A stretch of DNA of 64,000 nt from Brienomyrus brachyistius (taxonomy: Eukaryota > Chordata > Actinopteri > Osteoglossiformes > Mormyridae), in contig NC_064549.1 in NCBI RefSeq assembly GCF_023856365.1, positions 9,751,608 through 9,815,607 on the forward strand, given 5' to 3'. The stretch's first letter is position 1. Every line of letters starts with the position of its first letter. The position numbers and the translations under genes are program-made. A model generated the notes under the pieces. That model ran no database searches and had not been told where the DNA came from. It worked only from the letters and a program-made list of their open reading frames with translations. Positions 21,761 through 30,337 of this stretch are shown here, piece after piece.

Positions 21761-22888
21761 AGGCCATGATTTGGCGCCGGGATCCACCTTGCTACTAAAT
21801 GTAGCCGACCTGAAGTCACGTGACAGGCAGTATTCTCAGACCGGGGTCTGAAAATGGGACCAGGAGACGGTACCTGTATTAAACCCCGATCAGCCACATT
21901 CCTGCTACTCCTCTCCATCGCCCCATTTCTAAAGCAATGCGAACAGAACAGGACTGTCCGAGCTGTTAACACTTAAACAGGGACAGATCTACGTTGCCAA
22001 TCCAAAAAAAAAAGCATTCCGATAGGAAATTGGGGGGAGGGAGGGGTTGCTACTGTATGTCCAGTTCACGCTTGGATTCTGACTGCGATCCAGTGCCATT
22101 TCCACAACAGGAAACCACACACTATAAACAACCTACATCAGACAAGATATTCATCGTTGCGATTATTATTCAGACGCAAGCGACTCTCACAGGCGAATAC
22201 GTTATAGGGGCAGACAAAAACAAAGACTTTGGTATAAATAAACTGTTGCCTGCAGAGGTTTAAGACAGTGATTTTTCCACTCATGCTGAGATGTGTGCAC
22301 CATGGAATGCTGCAATCGCTGCAACACAAGTTGATCGCCATAATCTTTGGTGTCCTCCTTTGCAACAGCCTCACCAAGCGCCCCGAAAGGCCACTTGATG
22401 TTCAAACGATCACACTGCAAAACAATGTTGCTCCCAGAGATCGCGACTTATCCCGTTTATTATACAGACCTCAGCCTCCTTGACTCCAACCACGGTAGTC
22501 TTACCCTGACCTACTGAGAAATAACCGACTGTCGTGACTCGAGCAATTCCCTTAAAAACCATAATGAAAGCAGAAAAATCACAGTTACCCGGAGTTCGTC
22601 TCTCTCGGCTTCCCAGCGGTATTTTTCTGCTTGGAAACGTCCCCATTCGAACTGGATGAAATGCAAAATGCCAGGCAAGGAGAGGCCCTCCTGCGGGTCC
22701 CGGGGCTGAGAGGTGCCGGCCATCGCCCCCGCTACCGCCGCCGTTGCCGTCGTCACCGCCGCCGCCGCCGCTGCTGCTGCAGTCCCCGGCCCTGGCACAG
22801 GTTTCGGCCCGTTCGGATTGCGCCCTGCGCCGCTCCCTCCCGGATTTGCATTCGTGCCGCCCGTTCCTCCGGACCTTTCCGCCTCCAT
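8112..22888 (-). CDS. strn4: Striatin-4 (zinedin), STRIPAK scaffold; whole coding span
   Basis: Scaffold and regulatory B'''-type subunit of PP2A in the STRIPAK complex, which couples PP2A to GCKIII kinases, MOB4 and STRIP proteins in the cytoplasm and at membranes. Seventeen exons (minus): 22888-22589, 17435-17332, 17076-17000, 16795-16717, 15161-14985, 14329-14152, 13622-13466, 13361-13266, 13161-13043, 12961-12786, 12082-12035, 11928-11807, 11195-11028, 10823-10683, 8786-8688, 8463-8377, 8281-8112. They join to 2298 nt, 765 residues plus stop, with frame kept at every GT/AG junction; human STRN4 is about 753. Domains: Ala/Gly/Pro-rich N-terminus, caveolin-binding-like FIQFEWGRF (about 76-84), coiled coil (about 85-140), calmodulin-binding-type segment WKEGRQLLRKYLEEVGY (about 178-194), acidic linker (about 265-345), WD40 repeats (about 435-765) ending DALAKIFV. 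STRN and STRN3 are close relatives; synteny decides for strn4. Confidence 0.93.
8377..8463 (-). CDS. strn4: strn4 exon 16 (WD40)
   Basis: Residues 681-710, GKVLHSMVAHLDAVTCLTTD then PKGTYLISG. Acceptor CCGGCAG, donor GTAAGT. Confidence 0.94.
8688..8786 (-). CDS. strn4: strn4 exon 15 (WD40)
   Basis: Residues 648-681, ELINCVASHPAQAISITAHE then NRTIRFLDNKS. Fifth WD40 repeat. The 1.9-kb intron before it (8787-10682) holds interspersed repeats. Acceptor CATTGACAG, donor GTCAGT. Confidence 0.93.
10286..10540 (+). repeat. Common fish interspersed repeat (ATTTTATTTGTATAGCGC type)
   Basis: Has the well-known block order of a dispersed teleost repeat: TTTTATTTGTATAGCGCGTT, AAAGCGCTTTACAGCA, then GAAAAAACTCCCT and GGAAGAAACCTTAGGAGGAA. 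It is followed by two near copies of ACTCAGAGGGGGAGCCC. I recognise the motif set but cannot assign a transposon class. Lies in the intron between strn4 exons 14 and 15. Confidence 0.7.
10683..10823 (-). CDS. strn4: strn4 exon 14 (WD40)
   Basis: Residues 601-648, HGTPTSVAFVNSDPSQVVVS then FDRGETLLYDLNTEQSIM. Fourth, divergent WD40 repeat, matching the family. The acceptor GCGTTCCTCAG lies directly against a tRNA-derived SINE remnant. Confidence 0.92.
10824..10945 (+). mobile_element. tRNA-derived SINE remnant beside strn4 exon 14
   Basis: Contains a perfect T-arm/B-box (ATGGG TTCGAAT CCCAT at about 10854-10870). About 60 bp later comes a tail resembling the widespread fish SINE 3' motif, read here as TAAGTAGCGTTGGATAAAAG then TTATTTAAATG. 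The anticodon region is too short for a functional tRNA. In the minus sense its start provides the pyrimidine tract next to the exon 14 acceptor. Confidence 0.65.
11028..11195 (-). CDS. strn4: strn4 exon 13 (WD40)
   Basis: Residues 545-601, with CSVLAGHEDAVWGLTFS and LASCSADGTVRIWDPQ. Third WD40 repeat. Acceptor TTTTATAG, donor GTGAAC. Confidence 0.94.
11807..11928 (-). CDS. strn4: strn4 exon 12 (WD40)
   Basis: Residues 504-545, GAVLSLAMGQNGESCYSGGL then DGTVRCWKIPDLNVDPYDNY. Second WD40 repeat. Acceptor CTCTGCAG, donor GTGAGA. Confidence 0.94.
12035..12082 (-). CDS. strn4: strn4 exon 11 (48-nt exon)
   Basis: Residues 488-504, NAALDVEPIYTFRAH. Short but strongly supported by near identity to the family and by flanking ATTCTCAG and GTAAGA. 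Confidence 0.93.
12588..12660 (+). mobile_element. Tc1/mariner-like terminal repeat fragment
   Basis: TATATACACTAGTGGCCAAA followed by ATTGTGGAAACAC resembles a terminal inverted repeat of Tc1-like elements. The partner end is not found nearby, so it is probably a truncated relic in the strn4 intron between exons 10 and 11. Confidence 0.45.
12786..12961 (-). CDS. strn4: strn4 exon 10 (first WD40 repeat)
   Basis: Residues 430-488. KKTWNPRFTLRSHFDAIRAL then TFHPSQAVLLSASEDGTLKL and WNLNKAM form the first WD40 repeat, with the typical GH/SH to WD spacing. Acceptor GTCTTCAG, donor GTAAGG. Confidence 0.94.
13043..13161 (-). CDS. strn4: strn4 exon 9
   Basis: Residues 390-429, LGFSSDVFILDAVAGGDMNL then GELADLTVANDNDLTID, the conserved segment leading into the WD40 domain. 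Acceptor CCTGTAG, donor GTGAGT. Confidence 0.93.
13266..13361 (-). CDS. strn4: strn4 exon 8
   Basis: Residues 358-390, ENRRNKLQGIISDFPPKPSP and a Pro/Ser-rich remainder. The RxKLQGI core matches the family. Acceptor CTGGACAG, donor GTACAC. Confidence 0.87.
13466..13622 (-). CDS. strn4: strn4 exon 7
   Basis: Residues 306-358, the second acidic cluster (DPEDEEDEDDSEDA) followed by LGEFDFLGSGEEGEG, a strongly conserved striatin motif. A CA microsatellite of about 50 bp ends 24 bp upstream of the acceptor TACACAG and may supply part of its tract. Confidence 0.92.
13646..13697. repeat. (CA)n microsatellite
   Basis: About 25 CA copies just upstream (in the minus sense) of the strn4 exon 7 acceptor. 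Confidence 0.95.
14152..14329 (-). CDS. strn4: strn4 exon 6
   Basis: Residues 246-305, NAGKESSKERLGASVLDKLP then FLRCEDDDDEDDSDEDDD. This is the linker containing the first acidic cluster. Acceptor ACCGCCAG, donor GTGGGG, phase 0 end. Confidence 0.9.
14985..15161 (-). CDS. strn4: strn4 exon 5
   Basis: Residues 187-246, with YLEEVGYSDTILDMRSKRVR then SLL, a variable Pro/Glu-rich middle, and LVRQIEEQIKR at the end. All three blocks are family landmarks. Acceptor CTCCCCAG, donor GTGAGG. Confidence 0.93.
15339..15368. repeat. (CA)n microsatellite
   Basis: CA run with one G interruption in the strn4 intron between exons 4 and 5. Confidence 0.93.
15806..16179 (+). mobile_element. tRNA-like SINE, copy 1, with perfect target-site duplication
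   Basis: Begins GGTGCATGGTGGTGCAGTGG. It has an A-box-like TTAGCACTGTCGCCTCACAC, a B-box GGGTTCGAATC, a long body (GTTTGCATGTTCTCCCCATG and GGAGTTGCTAAATTGCCC) and a (GGAT)n tail. The flanks are an exact 14-bp duplication, ATGATAAAGATAGG, at 15806-15819 and 16166-16179. This proves insertion as a unit and suggests recent activity. Lies in the strn4 intron between exons 4 and 5. Confidence 0.9.
16646..16684. repeat. (TA)n microsatellite
   Basis: About 19 TA copies immediately 3' of the strn4 exon 4 donor, in the minus sense. Confidence 0.95.
16717..16795 (-). CDS. strn4: strn4 exon 4
   Basis: Residues 161-187, a poorly conserved VPNGPGEPDAEPANQ followed by MSWKEGRQLLRK. The WKEGRQLLR motif is diagnostic of striatins and begins the calmodulin-binding-type segment. 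Donor GTAAAAG; the acceptor GTCTGGACAG has a weak pyrimidine tract. A TA microsatellite begins 33 bp into the following intron. Confidence 0.87.
16915..16971. repeat. (CA)n microsatellite
   Basis: About 27 CA copies with a few G interruptions, in the strn4 intron between exons 3 and 4. Confidence 0.95.
17000..17076 (-). CDS. strn4: strn4 exon 3
   Basis: Residues 135-161, AKHQKLKAGTEQSSGEKK then VEAEAEQ, continuing the charged helix after the coiled coil. Acceptor TCCTCAG, donor GTGGGA. Confidence 0.88.
17332..17435 (-). CDS. strn4: strn4 exon 2
   Basis: Residues 101-135, AQVAFLQGERKGQENMKQDL followed by VRRIKMLEYALKQER. This is the most conserved part of the striatin coiled coil that mediates dimerisation and PP2A binding. 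Acceptor ATGCAG, donor GTGAGA; ends two bases into the Arg codon. Confidence 0.93.
17730..17746 (-). promoter_or_regulatory. CTCF-like motif
   Basis: TGCCCCCTAGTGGCTGC matches the core pattern of vertebrate CTCF sites. It is a motif match only. Similar CCTAGTGG or related cores occur at 11287-11300 and 61607-61622. Confidence 0.35.
18280..19008 (+). mobile_element. Candidate 729-bp LTR-like insertion
   Basis: Starts TGTTGCGG and ends GTAGCA, flanked on both sides by ACTG (18276-18279 and 19009-19012). A TG...CA interval with a 4-bp direct repeat fits a solo LTR. The 5' end has three tandem 18-bp units of the TTGCGGCCCCCGTGTGTC type. A 4-bp repeat can arise by chance and no primer-binding site or internal region is present. 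Confidence 0.4.
19262..19365. mobile_element. Palindromic MITE, copy A (104 bp)
   Basis: The left arm GAGGTGGATAGTTCAGGCCC continues with AGTCCAGACCAAA. The right arm is its near-perfect reverse complement ending GACCTGAACCATCCACCTC. The arms are about 43 bp with an 18-bp centre. It is homologous to the element at 32007-32167. Confidence 0.8.
20102..20282. mobile_element. hAT-like MITE candidate
   Basis: Starts CAGCGATATTCAAACCACAG, and its far end reads GGGGCTCTTCAAAGCTGGAC in reverse complement, imperfect termini of hAT/Charlie style. The body (GGTTTTCCAGCCTCCTTTAC, CTGTGAGCCAGGTGTGAAGC, CATGGCCTGGATTT) is one I recognise as recurring in fish genomes. Target duplication is unclear. Confidence 0.55.
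21711..21760. repeat. (TTA)n microsatellite
   Basis: Imperfect TTA trinucleotide run in strn4 intron 1. Confidence 0.95.
22589..22888 (-). CDS. strn4: strn4 exon 1
   Basis: Residues 1-100. Starts at an ATG with G at -3 and G at +4. A low-complexity Gly/Pro/Ala/Thr region, including eight consecutive Ala, precedes LHFIQFEWGRF and EKYRWEAERDELR, the striatin caveolin-binding and early coiled-coil segment. Ends phase 0 at CGG before donor GTAACT. Confidence 0.92.
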
Positions 22889-24487
22889 TACGCCGCGCGA
22901 TCAGCCTCCAGGACAAGGCGGTGGGGTTGGGGGCAAAAAAACGGGAGAATGCCGATGAGATCCCCTTTCCCCAGAATACCCAGCGCTTGATTTTCCCTCT
23001 TTCTTTCTCACTCTCTCAGTCACGAAAGGGGACTGCAAGCAGTCATAGGGAAACGGCTGCGAAATAGTGATCTGGCCTCGGCGGAGCGCAGCGCTGCTGA
23101 GCGCCGAGCGTCTTCACGGCCGTAACCGGGGCGGAAGCTTCCTGCCACATTATGATCTCACGGCTTCTCTGTGCTCATTTCCGAAGCGGCCATGCAGAGG
23201 CTGCTGCACCTTTTGGAGAGAGAGAGAGAGGGGGAATAACGATGATACAAACATAATGGATTTATGGATTAAAGAATGCATGCGACTTATCTGTCCTCTA
23301 CACTGCAATGTACGTTTCGTTTTCTTATTCCATTGCGTTAAAATGTCCGCATGTGTTCTTTGATTAGATATTTTTCACAAGGTATTGTGTACCAACTGTT
23401 TGCTTGTGGGCTGTTAGCCATTTTAATGGAAATAAAACACGTATTTACTGTTCAGCAGGTTTGTATTCGTGCGATTGCTGTTGCATGTGCAATGACAAAA
23501 ACAAAATCCCACAATCAAACCTGTCGGTTAATTTCACTTCTCCGTGTATTAAAGGTTCATTGTAGGACATGCTAATTAAGGAACTCAATGATTGCTTTAT
23601 TTCTAGGGCTGTCATGTTTGAAAAGACATGTCTTAGACATTTGATCTACATTTTTTTGAAAGATACTAAATTGCCTGTCTATGTTGTAATTTAAATGCCA
23701 TGTTTTTAATGCAAAGGTAACGGTTTATAATAATTAGGTACATAAAAACAAACAGCAAACGAGTGAATGGGGGAGAAAAAATTCGATGCACCAAAATGTT
23801 AGCAACTATATGATTTCCATGGCAATTGTCTTTAATTATGTTATAACTAGTAACGTTTGATGCGTGTTGCCCGACAGCATATTTCGCAAATATTTTTGCG
23901 GAGAAACAAAACACGATCATAAATCACCAGATCAATCCGAAATTTATTAGAATGATGAAGTGGTGAAGACAAATTTGTTATGGCTGCAATTAATCACCTG
24001 AAATCCAAAATACAAGTTTGCATGTACATCAAACCCGAAGTGGTGCCGTGTCCTTAACGTTGCTGAACGAAATCCATAATGACAACGTAAACTTCACTTT
24101 TTGACTAACTCAGTGCCGACGATCATTTTAAAGTGCCCTACATTTGCTGGCTTCATCTAAAAGAAGCATAATGTCTTAGTACATGTGTTTGGATTTGTCC
24201 TACATGGGTCAAGACAAGTTAGCACCGCAGAGCAGATGGAGTCTAAGTGCGTGACTGTCTGTTACCCAGCAAAAAGAGGACTTAGGCTGGCGTAATACTA
24301 AAGCTCTGATTGGTTATCTTCTATACCTCAACTAAGAAGTAGGGGGAGGGTTGCTATAGTCCATACAGACGTATCAACATTTGCGTGTGTCTGACTGTAA
24401 AGTGCAGTTTATGCTGTGAAGTACGATAAATGGCAAACAATTATATACAGCATTTGCTTTCACCTTTGAATTATTTTTCTATTTCAG
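22889..24487. promoter_or_regulatory. Divergent strn4/fkrp promoter region
   Basis: strn4 (minus) and fkrp (plus) are head to head. The G+C- and CpG-rich part runs from strn4 exon 1 to about 23150, as expected for a CpG-island promoter. A GA repeat lies at 23218-23230. From 23240 to about 24450 the sequence is AT-rich and shows no exon I can support. A non-coding first exon of fkrp may lie here but cannot be placed. Confidence 0.45.
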
Positions 24488-25023
24488 ATGTTACCGTAAC
24501 TGGCTGAAGACATTGCTTCGTGGTTTTTCAGCTGAAGAAGTCCAGAAGCTTTCTCTTTCGATCTTTGCCAGCGGGGGGGAAAAATGCTCAGGCCCTAAGT
24601 GTATGTGAAACTGTGGTATCTTCTGTCTTCAGATTTTAAGACAAAACACTTGCTAGCAACAAATTCTGTTTCCTTGGAATAAAGAAATCAGCTTTGCAGC
24701 TCAGTACGATGGCCCCGATTGATACTGTGACCATCCCCACCTTATCGAGTACACCTTTCTGCCGTTTACACCTTGAGAGGTGACACCTCGTGTGACCCTG
24801 GTGTAATTTTATAGTTTTGTAGTTTTATCGGTCATCTAAGATAACCTTGGCATAGCATTGATTCGATCACCGAAGCTCAAATGTAGCTATGTTTGCTTTG
24901 GACTATGCTCACTGGAGGTGACTGTGGACCACTGAAACTGAGATAAGCTCTGTTCCGGAAAATATTAACGGCCTGCACATCCTTCGATTATATCAGGTGC
25001 CGTGCTGAGAACCCAGAAGTACA
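24488..25023 (+). other. fkrp: Putative fkrp 5' UTR exon segment with several uORFs
   Basis: A strong acceptor (TTATTTTTCTATTTCAG ending at 24487) suggests that the fkrp coding exon starts here with a 536-nt leader. Short upstream ORFs are visible: ATG at 24489 (4 codons with stop), 24584 (5), 24603 (2), 24709 (25), 24881 (2), 24889 (11) and 24904 (14). All terminate before the main start. Confidence 0.45.
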
Positions 25024-26616
25024 ATGAGGATCAGTTTCTGCCAGGGCCTCCTCACCGGGGCTATCGCTTTAAACCTCCTGATTCTGTACTATGTTTCCCG
25101 GGCCCAACAGCAAATGATGGAGAAGCGGCGGGATTCTGGGAAGCCCTCTCCCAAAAAAACCCCCCTTCCGGTGTCGGGGATTGGGGCCGCCGGAGGACTG
25201 GCTGGTCCTGTGGGGGGTGGGGCCGGGGGGGCGGGAAATGGCCGCAACCCCCGGGTAACAGTGCTGGTGCGCGAGTTTGAGGACTTCGAGAACTACGTGG
25301 GCGACGTGGCCCGCTCGTTCCTGCAGCGGAGACCCGAGGTGCCCTTCCTGGCGGTGGCCGACAGTGTACCCTACCCGCCGCTCGCTCTGCCAGAGGGGGC
25401 TCGCCTCCTGGTGTTGTCCCCCAGCCCCGATCAGCCCCCGCAGGCTCACCGGCCGGAGTTCCACGTTCAGACCGAGTACGTGCTGCTGGTGCCAGACGGC
25501 GTGGAGCTAGAGCAGGGCCGGCAGCTGGAGCGGCTCATCCGAGAGCTGGAGGGAGAGGGGGGTGGCCCCGTGCGACTAGTGGCTACCCCGGTACTGGCCC
25601 GCTCTGCCGTGCAGTGCCTGCACCTCCGAGTCAGCTTAAGGGAGTGGACAGTGACCTACACCCCAGCCGCCTCGGGCAGCAGCGGCAGCGTCTGCACGGC
25701 CCTGCGGGGGGACGCGGTGATCCTGATGCGCTCCGAGGATCTCTTCAACTTGTCGAGCCCTCTAGTCCGGCCCCTGCTGGCTTCCCTCTTTATACAAACC
25801 TCCCTGCGTGGCTGGAAGGTGAAACTCTTGGAGGGGCCCTGCTTCGCCGCCAGTCACCGCCCCCTCTTCAGCTCCGCCCACAACCAATGGAAAGCGGACA
25901 GCAGGCAGCGGGAGGCGACCGGCCGACTCATGCGCGACTTCGGCATCAAGCGCCTCGTCCAGCCGGATGGGAAGGAGCAGTGGTACGGCTGCGGCAAGGA
26001 GACCGCACGCTGCTTTGGCACGGTCAAAGACGACACGCCCGAGTACCTCTACTTGGAGCGCTGGACTCCGCCCTGCTGCTTGCGCGCCCTGCGCGAGACG
26101 ACCAAGTACGTCATCAACATCCTGGAGACGGCGGGGGTGCGCTATTGGCTGGAAGGCGGAAGCCTCCTGGGAGCGGCCCGCCACCAGGATATCATCCCCT
26201 GGGACTACGACGTTGACCTCGGCATCTACCTGGAGGACGTGCCCAACTGCGAGCACCTGAAAAACCTGGATGCCGGCTCGTTGGTGGATGCCAACGGGTA
26301 CGTGTGGGAGCGGGCGGTAGAGGGGGATTTTTACCGGGTGCAGTTCAGCGAGTCCAACCACCTGCATGTGGACCTCTGGCCTTTCTACGCCCGCAACGGT
26401 ATCATGACCAAGGACACCTGGACGGAGCACAGGCAAGACGTCGAGTTCCCCGAACACTTCCTCCAGCCCCTGGTACCCATGCAGTTTGCAGGCATCACTG
26501 CCTATGGCCCTAACAACCACCGTGCTTTCCTGGAGCTCAAATTTGGCGAGGGGGTTGTTGAGAACCCTCAGTACCCCAACCCAACGAAAAAGCGACTGGA
26601 CAGAAGTCGACTCTAA
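25024..26616 (+). CDS. fkrp: Fukutin-related protein (ribitol-5-phosphate transferase)
   Basis: Golgi type II membrane enzyme that uses CDP-ribitol to add the second ribitol-5-phosphate to the O-mannosyl core of alpha-dystroglycan. Single coding exon, 530 residues, as in human where the whole CDS is also one exon (495). Residues 1-9 are cytosolic and about 10-25 ([14 protein letters not shown]) form the signal anchor. A Gly/Ala/Pro-rich stem (about 40-80) accounts for most of the extra length. [20 protein letters not shown] opens the GT-like domain. Zinc-loop cysteines C323, C330, C351 and C352 correspond to human C289, C296, C317 and C318. [20 protein letters not shown] then VDLGIYLED carries the catalytic Asp residues D394, D396 and D398 of the fukutin/LicD fold. 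[13 protein letters not shown] and [12 protein letters not shown] are near identical to human. The start ATG is followed by the family-typical MRxxxCQ. Confidence 0.97.
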   Translation: MRISFCQGLLTGAIALNLLILYYVSRAQQQMMEKRRDSGKPSPKKTPLPVSGIGAAGGLAGPVGGGAGGAGNGRNPRVTVLVREFEDFENYVGDVARSFLQRRPEVPFLAVADSVPYPPLALPEGARLLVLSPSPDQPPQAHRPEFHVQTEYVLLVPDGVELEQGRQLERLIRELEGEGGGPVRLVATPVLARSAVQCLHLRVSLREWTVTYTPAASGSSGSVCTALRGDAVILMRSEDLFNLSSPLVRPLLASLFIQTSLRGWKVKLLEGPCFAASHRPLFSSAHNQWKADSRQREATGRLMRDFGIKRLVQPDGKEQWYGCGKETARCFGTVKDDTPEYLYLERWTPPCCLRALRETTKYVINILETAGVRYWLEGGSLLGAARHQDIIPWDYDVDLGIYLEDVPNCEHLKNLDAGSLVDANGYVWERAVEGDFYRVQFSESNHLHVDLWPFYARNGIMTKDTWTEHRQDVEFPEHFLQPLVPMQFAGITAYGPNNHRAFLELKFGEGVVENPQYPNPTKKRLDRSRL

Positions 26617-29264
26617 AGGGAGAAATGGATGATGGGGACTTAAGTTGTGCCAAGACAACAGTCCATCATAAGTAATGAACAGCATACGACTCTTAAAGCT
26701 TGTTTATTGATTTATCAACTAGAGCAGCTTAGTCTGACACTGGGGAACAATTCACATCATCGCTGCAGGTGCTTTTTTCCTCCCCCCACAGAGTAATTCC
26801 ATAGATCTTGCACTCATGCGAATATGCATCAGCCGGTCCTCCGACTCTCAGTTCTGCTATTATGGTCACACATACTGTAGGATACTGCCACTGTATTTAT
26901 TGTCTGAAGAATAACAGCCATATGATTTACAGCCCCCTAAAGGCCCATTTCTCTAAATGTACGGCAAGGCTGGGCTTTCGCATATGATCATGTACTCTGT
27001 CCATGACTGGAGTATATACGATAGACAGGATAGCATAGCCACAACTCAATTATATGCAAGGGAATGGAGCTGTCATCTTGTATTTATTTTATGTAGCTAC
27101 ACGTGTAGCTACTTGTGGATCCCAAACACCCTTGCTTATAAACTGGAACTGCAACATTATTTACCTGAAATAAGAAGTAGCGAAATTTGTGTATGAACTG
27201 ACTGGGTAGTTCCAATAATGCCACCTACATGTACCACCCTAAAGCAAAGGATACTGTGTTTACATTGTCGCACTGCTTCACTTTATTATTAGGTGTCGCA
27301 CAATCGAAACATGTACTGTATGTATATTTGCACAGTAAGCTAGTTCCCAGTTGCTGGAAACGTAGCTGCCATCTGTCAGATGCAGAACCTGAACAGTTTT
27401 TCATAGCATGTCCTTGAACCAGTGTTAGATGTAAAATAATAATGGCAGGCTCTGATTGGCCGCACAGCCAGTCGAGGTACCACACGTATGAAATACTGTA
27501 GTTCTGGTAGATGTAGATACCTGTCTGGTAAATATTTTCCGCAGCCAAGTCTCATATTCTCACTGTGGCGTGAAAGTGGTGAAGCTAATTGTGCCCAGTT
27601 GCACGATGCCACATGTGTAGGTGTTTTAACACGATTCTCTTTCGACCATCGCCGTTTTACACCCCTTTCAAATAAAATGAATTGCCTCCGTTGTAGTTTC
27701 ACGAGCGTGCTGTCCATCTGCGATGATCACCAAAAGATCTTATTGCAGTACATCCGTGTCCCTATTGAGATGTTACAATCTTTTAGACTTTTAGATGTTA
27801 AAACTTCTAAATTATGGGGTGACATAATGGCATCTGCAGGATTGTGGGCTGGCTTCCTGCCCCCAGCTCTGTGTATATTCTTTCTGCGTTGTATTACCCC
27901 CCAATTAGATGAATTGATCTCTCCATATTGCCAGTACTGCGCTATGGTGAGAATGCACTGAGACAGACTGGCATTCCGTCTAGGGTGCAATTCACCGACC
28001 TCCAGCAGGTGGCAGAAGAGCCACATAAATTAAACATTCACTCCGGCACTTGTTCCACCATAAAATCAGAACCCAACAGAACAGAAATATGATACACGGA
28101 ACATTTTTTATTTTAAGTGTACAGACAGTATGATTTCATAACAGCTTTTTTGGTAAAATAAAGTAAAAATGTGTTTCAAGTGAAATTGTCAACAATAGAT
28201 AGACCTAGATAAATAATAGACCTGTGAGAAAATGACTCGAATATGAATGGCTGCATATTTCGGTTGAGCGGTGGTGGTATTTAGAAAATCATAACAAGAA
28301 ACAGTAAAGCGGGATTTGACGTTTCTTTGTATAACAGTCATACTACCTATACTGTCAAACACGTACAGCAATTCTGAGTAGGAGTAGCTCATATTTGCGA
28401 TGACTAAGTGACATTCAGGTATGAATGATAAAATAAAATCCCCATTCACGAAATGTATATTAAATAGATCAAATCATAAGGAAGCCGTGGACTGATGGTT
28501 GTGTAAAAGAAACTGAAGAATTTACGAAACTGAGTAAATAAAAACGATTCTATTTACAGTAAAAACGGAGCACAATTCGGACGGCGACAGTTATCTTTGG
28601 CCGTGGCTTACGAAGCCATCAAACAGAAAGCGTACGGAATGTTCTTAAAGCTTTTCGTCACAGACCTTCTACTTCATAATGTATTCACTATATCGGACAA
28701 ACTTCATGGCAAACGCGCTCATAAACATACGGACGTTCATTTCTCGACGCATGAGCAACATATACAGACGTTACAATTACCACACATAAAAACACGTGCG
28801 GACAATTAACTGAAATAACTTAGAAAGAAAATCACGTATTATCAAGGCTGAGGGGAAACTGATAAAACAGCATTAAAAGTTCTCATCATTAACGGATTCT
28901 ATAAAATTAATTTAAAAAACCTTTGGACATATTTATAAAAATATACACGGAGCTACCGAATTTGGTGAGCACAACATCGCACAGATATCAGGTTCCAAAA
29001 CCAACCTTACGTGTGTGAAATCCCGACCCACCCTTTTAAGAAGAGTGGTAGGTATCATATCACGGACAGTATGCAGAAGTCTGATCTAGCTTATTCTGGT
29101 TTGAACCGACTCTGGTGATATGAATAAACAGAAGCAGGAGGTGCTAGAGAAAAAAAAAATCATCCAGACTAAATTAATATAAAGCACCAACATGCATGTT
29201 TACTAAGGGGCGTGGCGAAAGGGTGCGGGAGGGGGGTTTAGTACATTTTATGGCCCCTCGAATA

Positions 29265-29346
29265 ACAGGGGCCCTAAAAAATTTGGAACATAATGGGATT
29301 GGTCTGGGTTGGGGACCCAATATGATATGATGTCATGAGGCCCAAA
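29265..29346 (+). repeat. Dispersed repeat, copy shared with 59519-59600
   Basis: Contains GGGATTGGTCTGGGTTGGGG then ACCCAATATGATATG and a flanking GGGGCCCTAAAAAATTTGGA. The reverse complement of 59519-59600 carries the same blocks in the same order. Family unknown. Confidence 0.6.
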
Positions 29347-29948
29347 TACGGTAGCAGGTGCCTGTGTCTACTCTACTGGCCTTCAATGTCACCCTTGTTT
29401 GTCATGCCAGACGACTAATTTGGTTGGAAATAACCTAATAACCTCTTCCAGTGTCACATGACAAAGCTCCATATATAGCCCTTTTGGAACAGATGACTGA
29501 GCTTCGGAAAAGGGACAGGAGTCCCAAGTTCACCTATTCCTCCTTTTTGAACGCATAACCACCATCCAAAAAATGAGGACCTTAGCCTACAGCCTGCTAT
29601 TAGCTTTTACAATCTTACCTGTCACACTTGACCAGGGGTTCGTGCGATTATTTCACACGTACAATAATCACCAGGGCTTTACATTTGTCCGGGTGCGAAC
29701 TCTTCAGTACTATACTACAGCAACCAGAAAGGACTCTACAAACCAGAGCTGAAATTAAATACCGGACACTTCATCTTCCGCAAGATCCTAGCACAAGGAA
29801 TGAGGCATGTAACATGTATAGAACTACCATTTCTGGTAATCTGAGGTTTTGTCAACCATATTATTTATCCTTCTTTTAACAGCGAAAGAGCCACTGCACA
29901 TTCATTATAGTGCCTCTGGGACACAGACCAGAAACTGACACCTATAAC

Positions 29949-29969
29949 GGGGGGGGGGGGGGGGGGGGG
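29949..29969 (+). repeat. Poly-G tract (21 nt)
   Basis: Uninterrupted run of 21 G, 140 bp downstream of the slc1a5 stop codon in the transcript sense. Confidence 0.95.
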
Positions 29970-30108
29970 CGGTGTATGCATGCTGATGTTCTTTTAAAAA
30001 TAGAAGTATTCAAGTTGATATGTGCTTTCAGAATTTGGTCAAAAGTAAGGAGTGAATGTCCTAGTGGAGAGACACTCTCTTTGGGTCTGATGAAGCAGCC
30101 CGACCTGC

Positions 30109-30337
30109 CTACATGACAGACTCCTCCACATTGGGTCGGACTGGCGCCCCGTCTTCAGTCTCGCCCTTGCCCTTGATGATGAGGGGCGAGTCCTCGTGCT
30201 TGACTGACACGACCTCAACCAGCGCTTTCTCGTTGGGGTTCGGCCCGTCTTTGTGGGCGTTGCGGTCAACGAAGTACTGCAGCAGCCCCGCTCCAAAGGC
30301 GTCGCCCTCCACGTTGAGGATGGTACATGTGCGGTCG
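30109..30337 (-). CDS. slc1a5: slc1a5 exon 8 (terminal coding exon)
   Basis: Residues 459-534. [20 protein letters not shown] (TM8) and a hydrophilic cytosolic tail ending EESVM, stop TAG. Acceptor TGATACAG. Confidence 0.95.

Larger units (their letters stand above)
17436..22588 (-). other. strn4: strn4 intron 1
   Basis: A 5.15-kb intron between the N-terminal exon and the coiled-coil exon. It contains a candidate LTR-like insertion, a palindromic MITE, a hAT-like MITE, a TTA microsatellite and a CTCF-like motif (17730-17746), listed separately. No additional exon is supported. Confidence 0.85.
26617..30108. other. Convergent fkrp/slc1a5 3' region
   Basis: 3' flank of fkrp (plus) and of slc1a5 (minus). 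A candidate fkrp poly(A) hexamer (TTTCAAATAAAATGAA) lies near 27668. No convincing hexamer for slc1a5 could be fixed. No other gene is visible. Contains a poly-G tract at 29949-29969 and one copy of a dispersed repeat at 29265-29346. Confidence 0.6.

Noticed and set aside
25002..25280. Overlapping 92-codon frame at the fkrp start
   Set aside because: Begins with GTG, not ATG, and is a shifted reading of fkrp.
25762..26685. 307-codon antisense ORF and other long ORFs overlapping fkrp
   Set aside because: Shadow frames of GC-rich fkrp. No family resemblance, whereas the plus frame at 25024 matches FKRP throughout.
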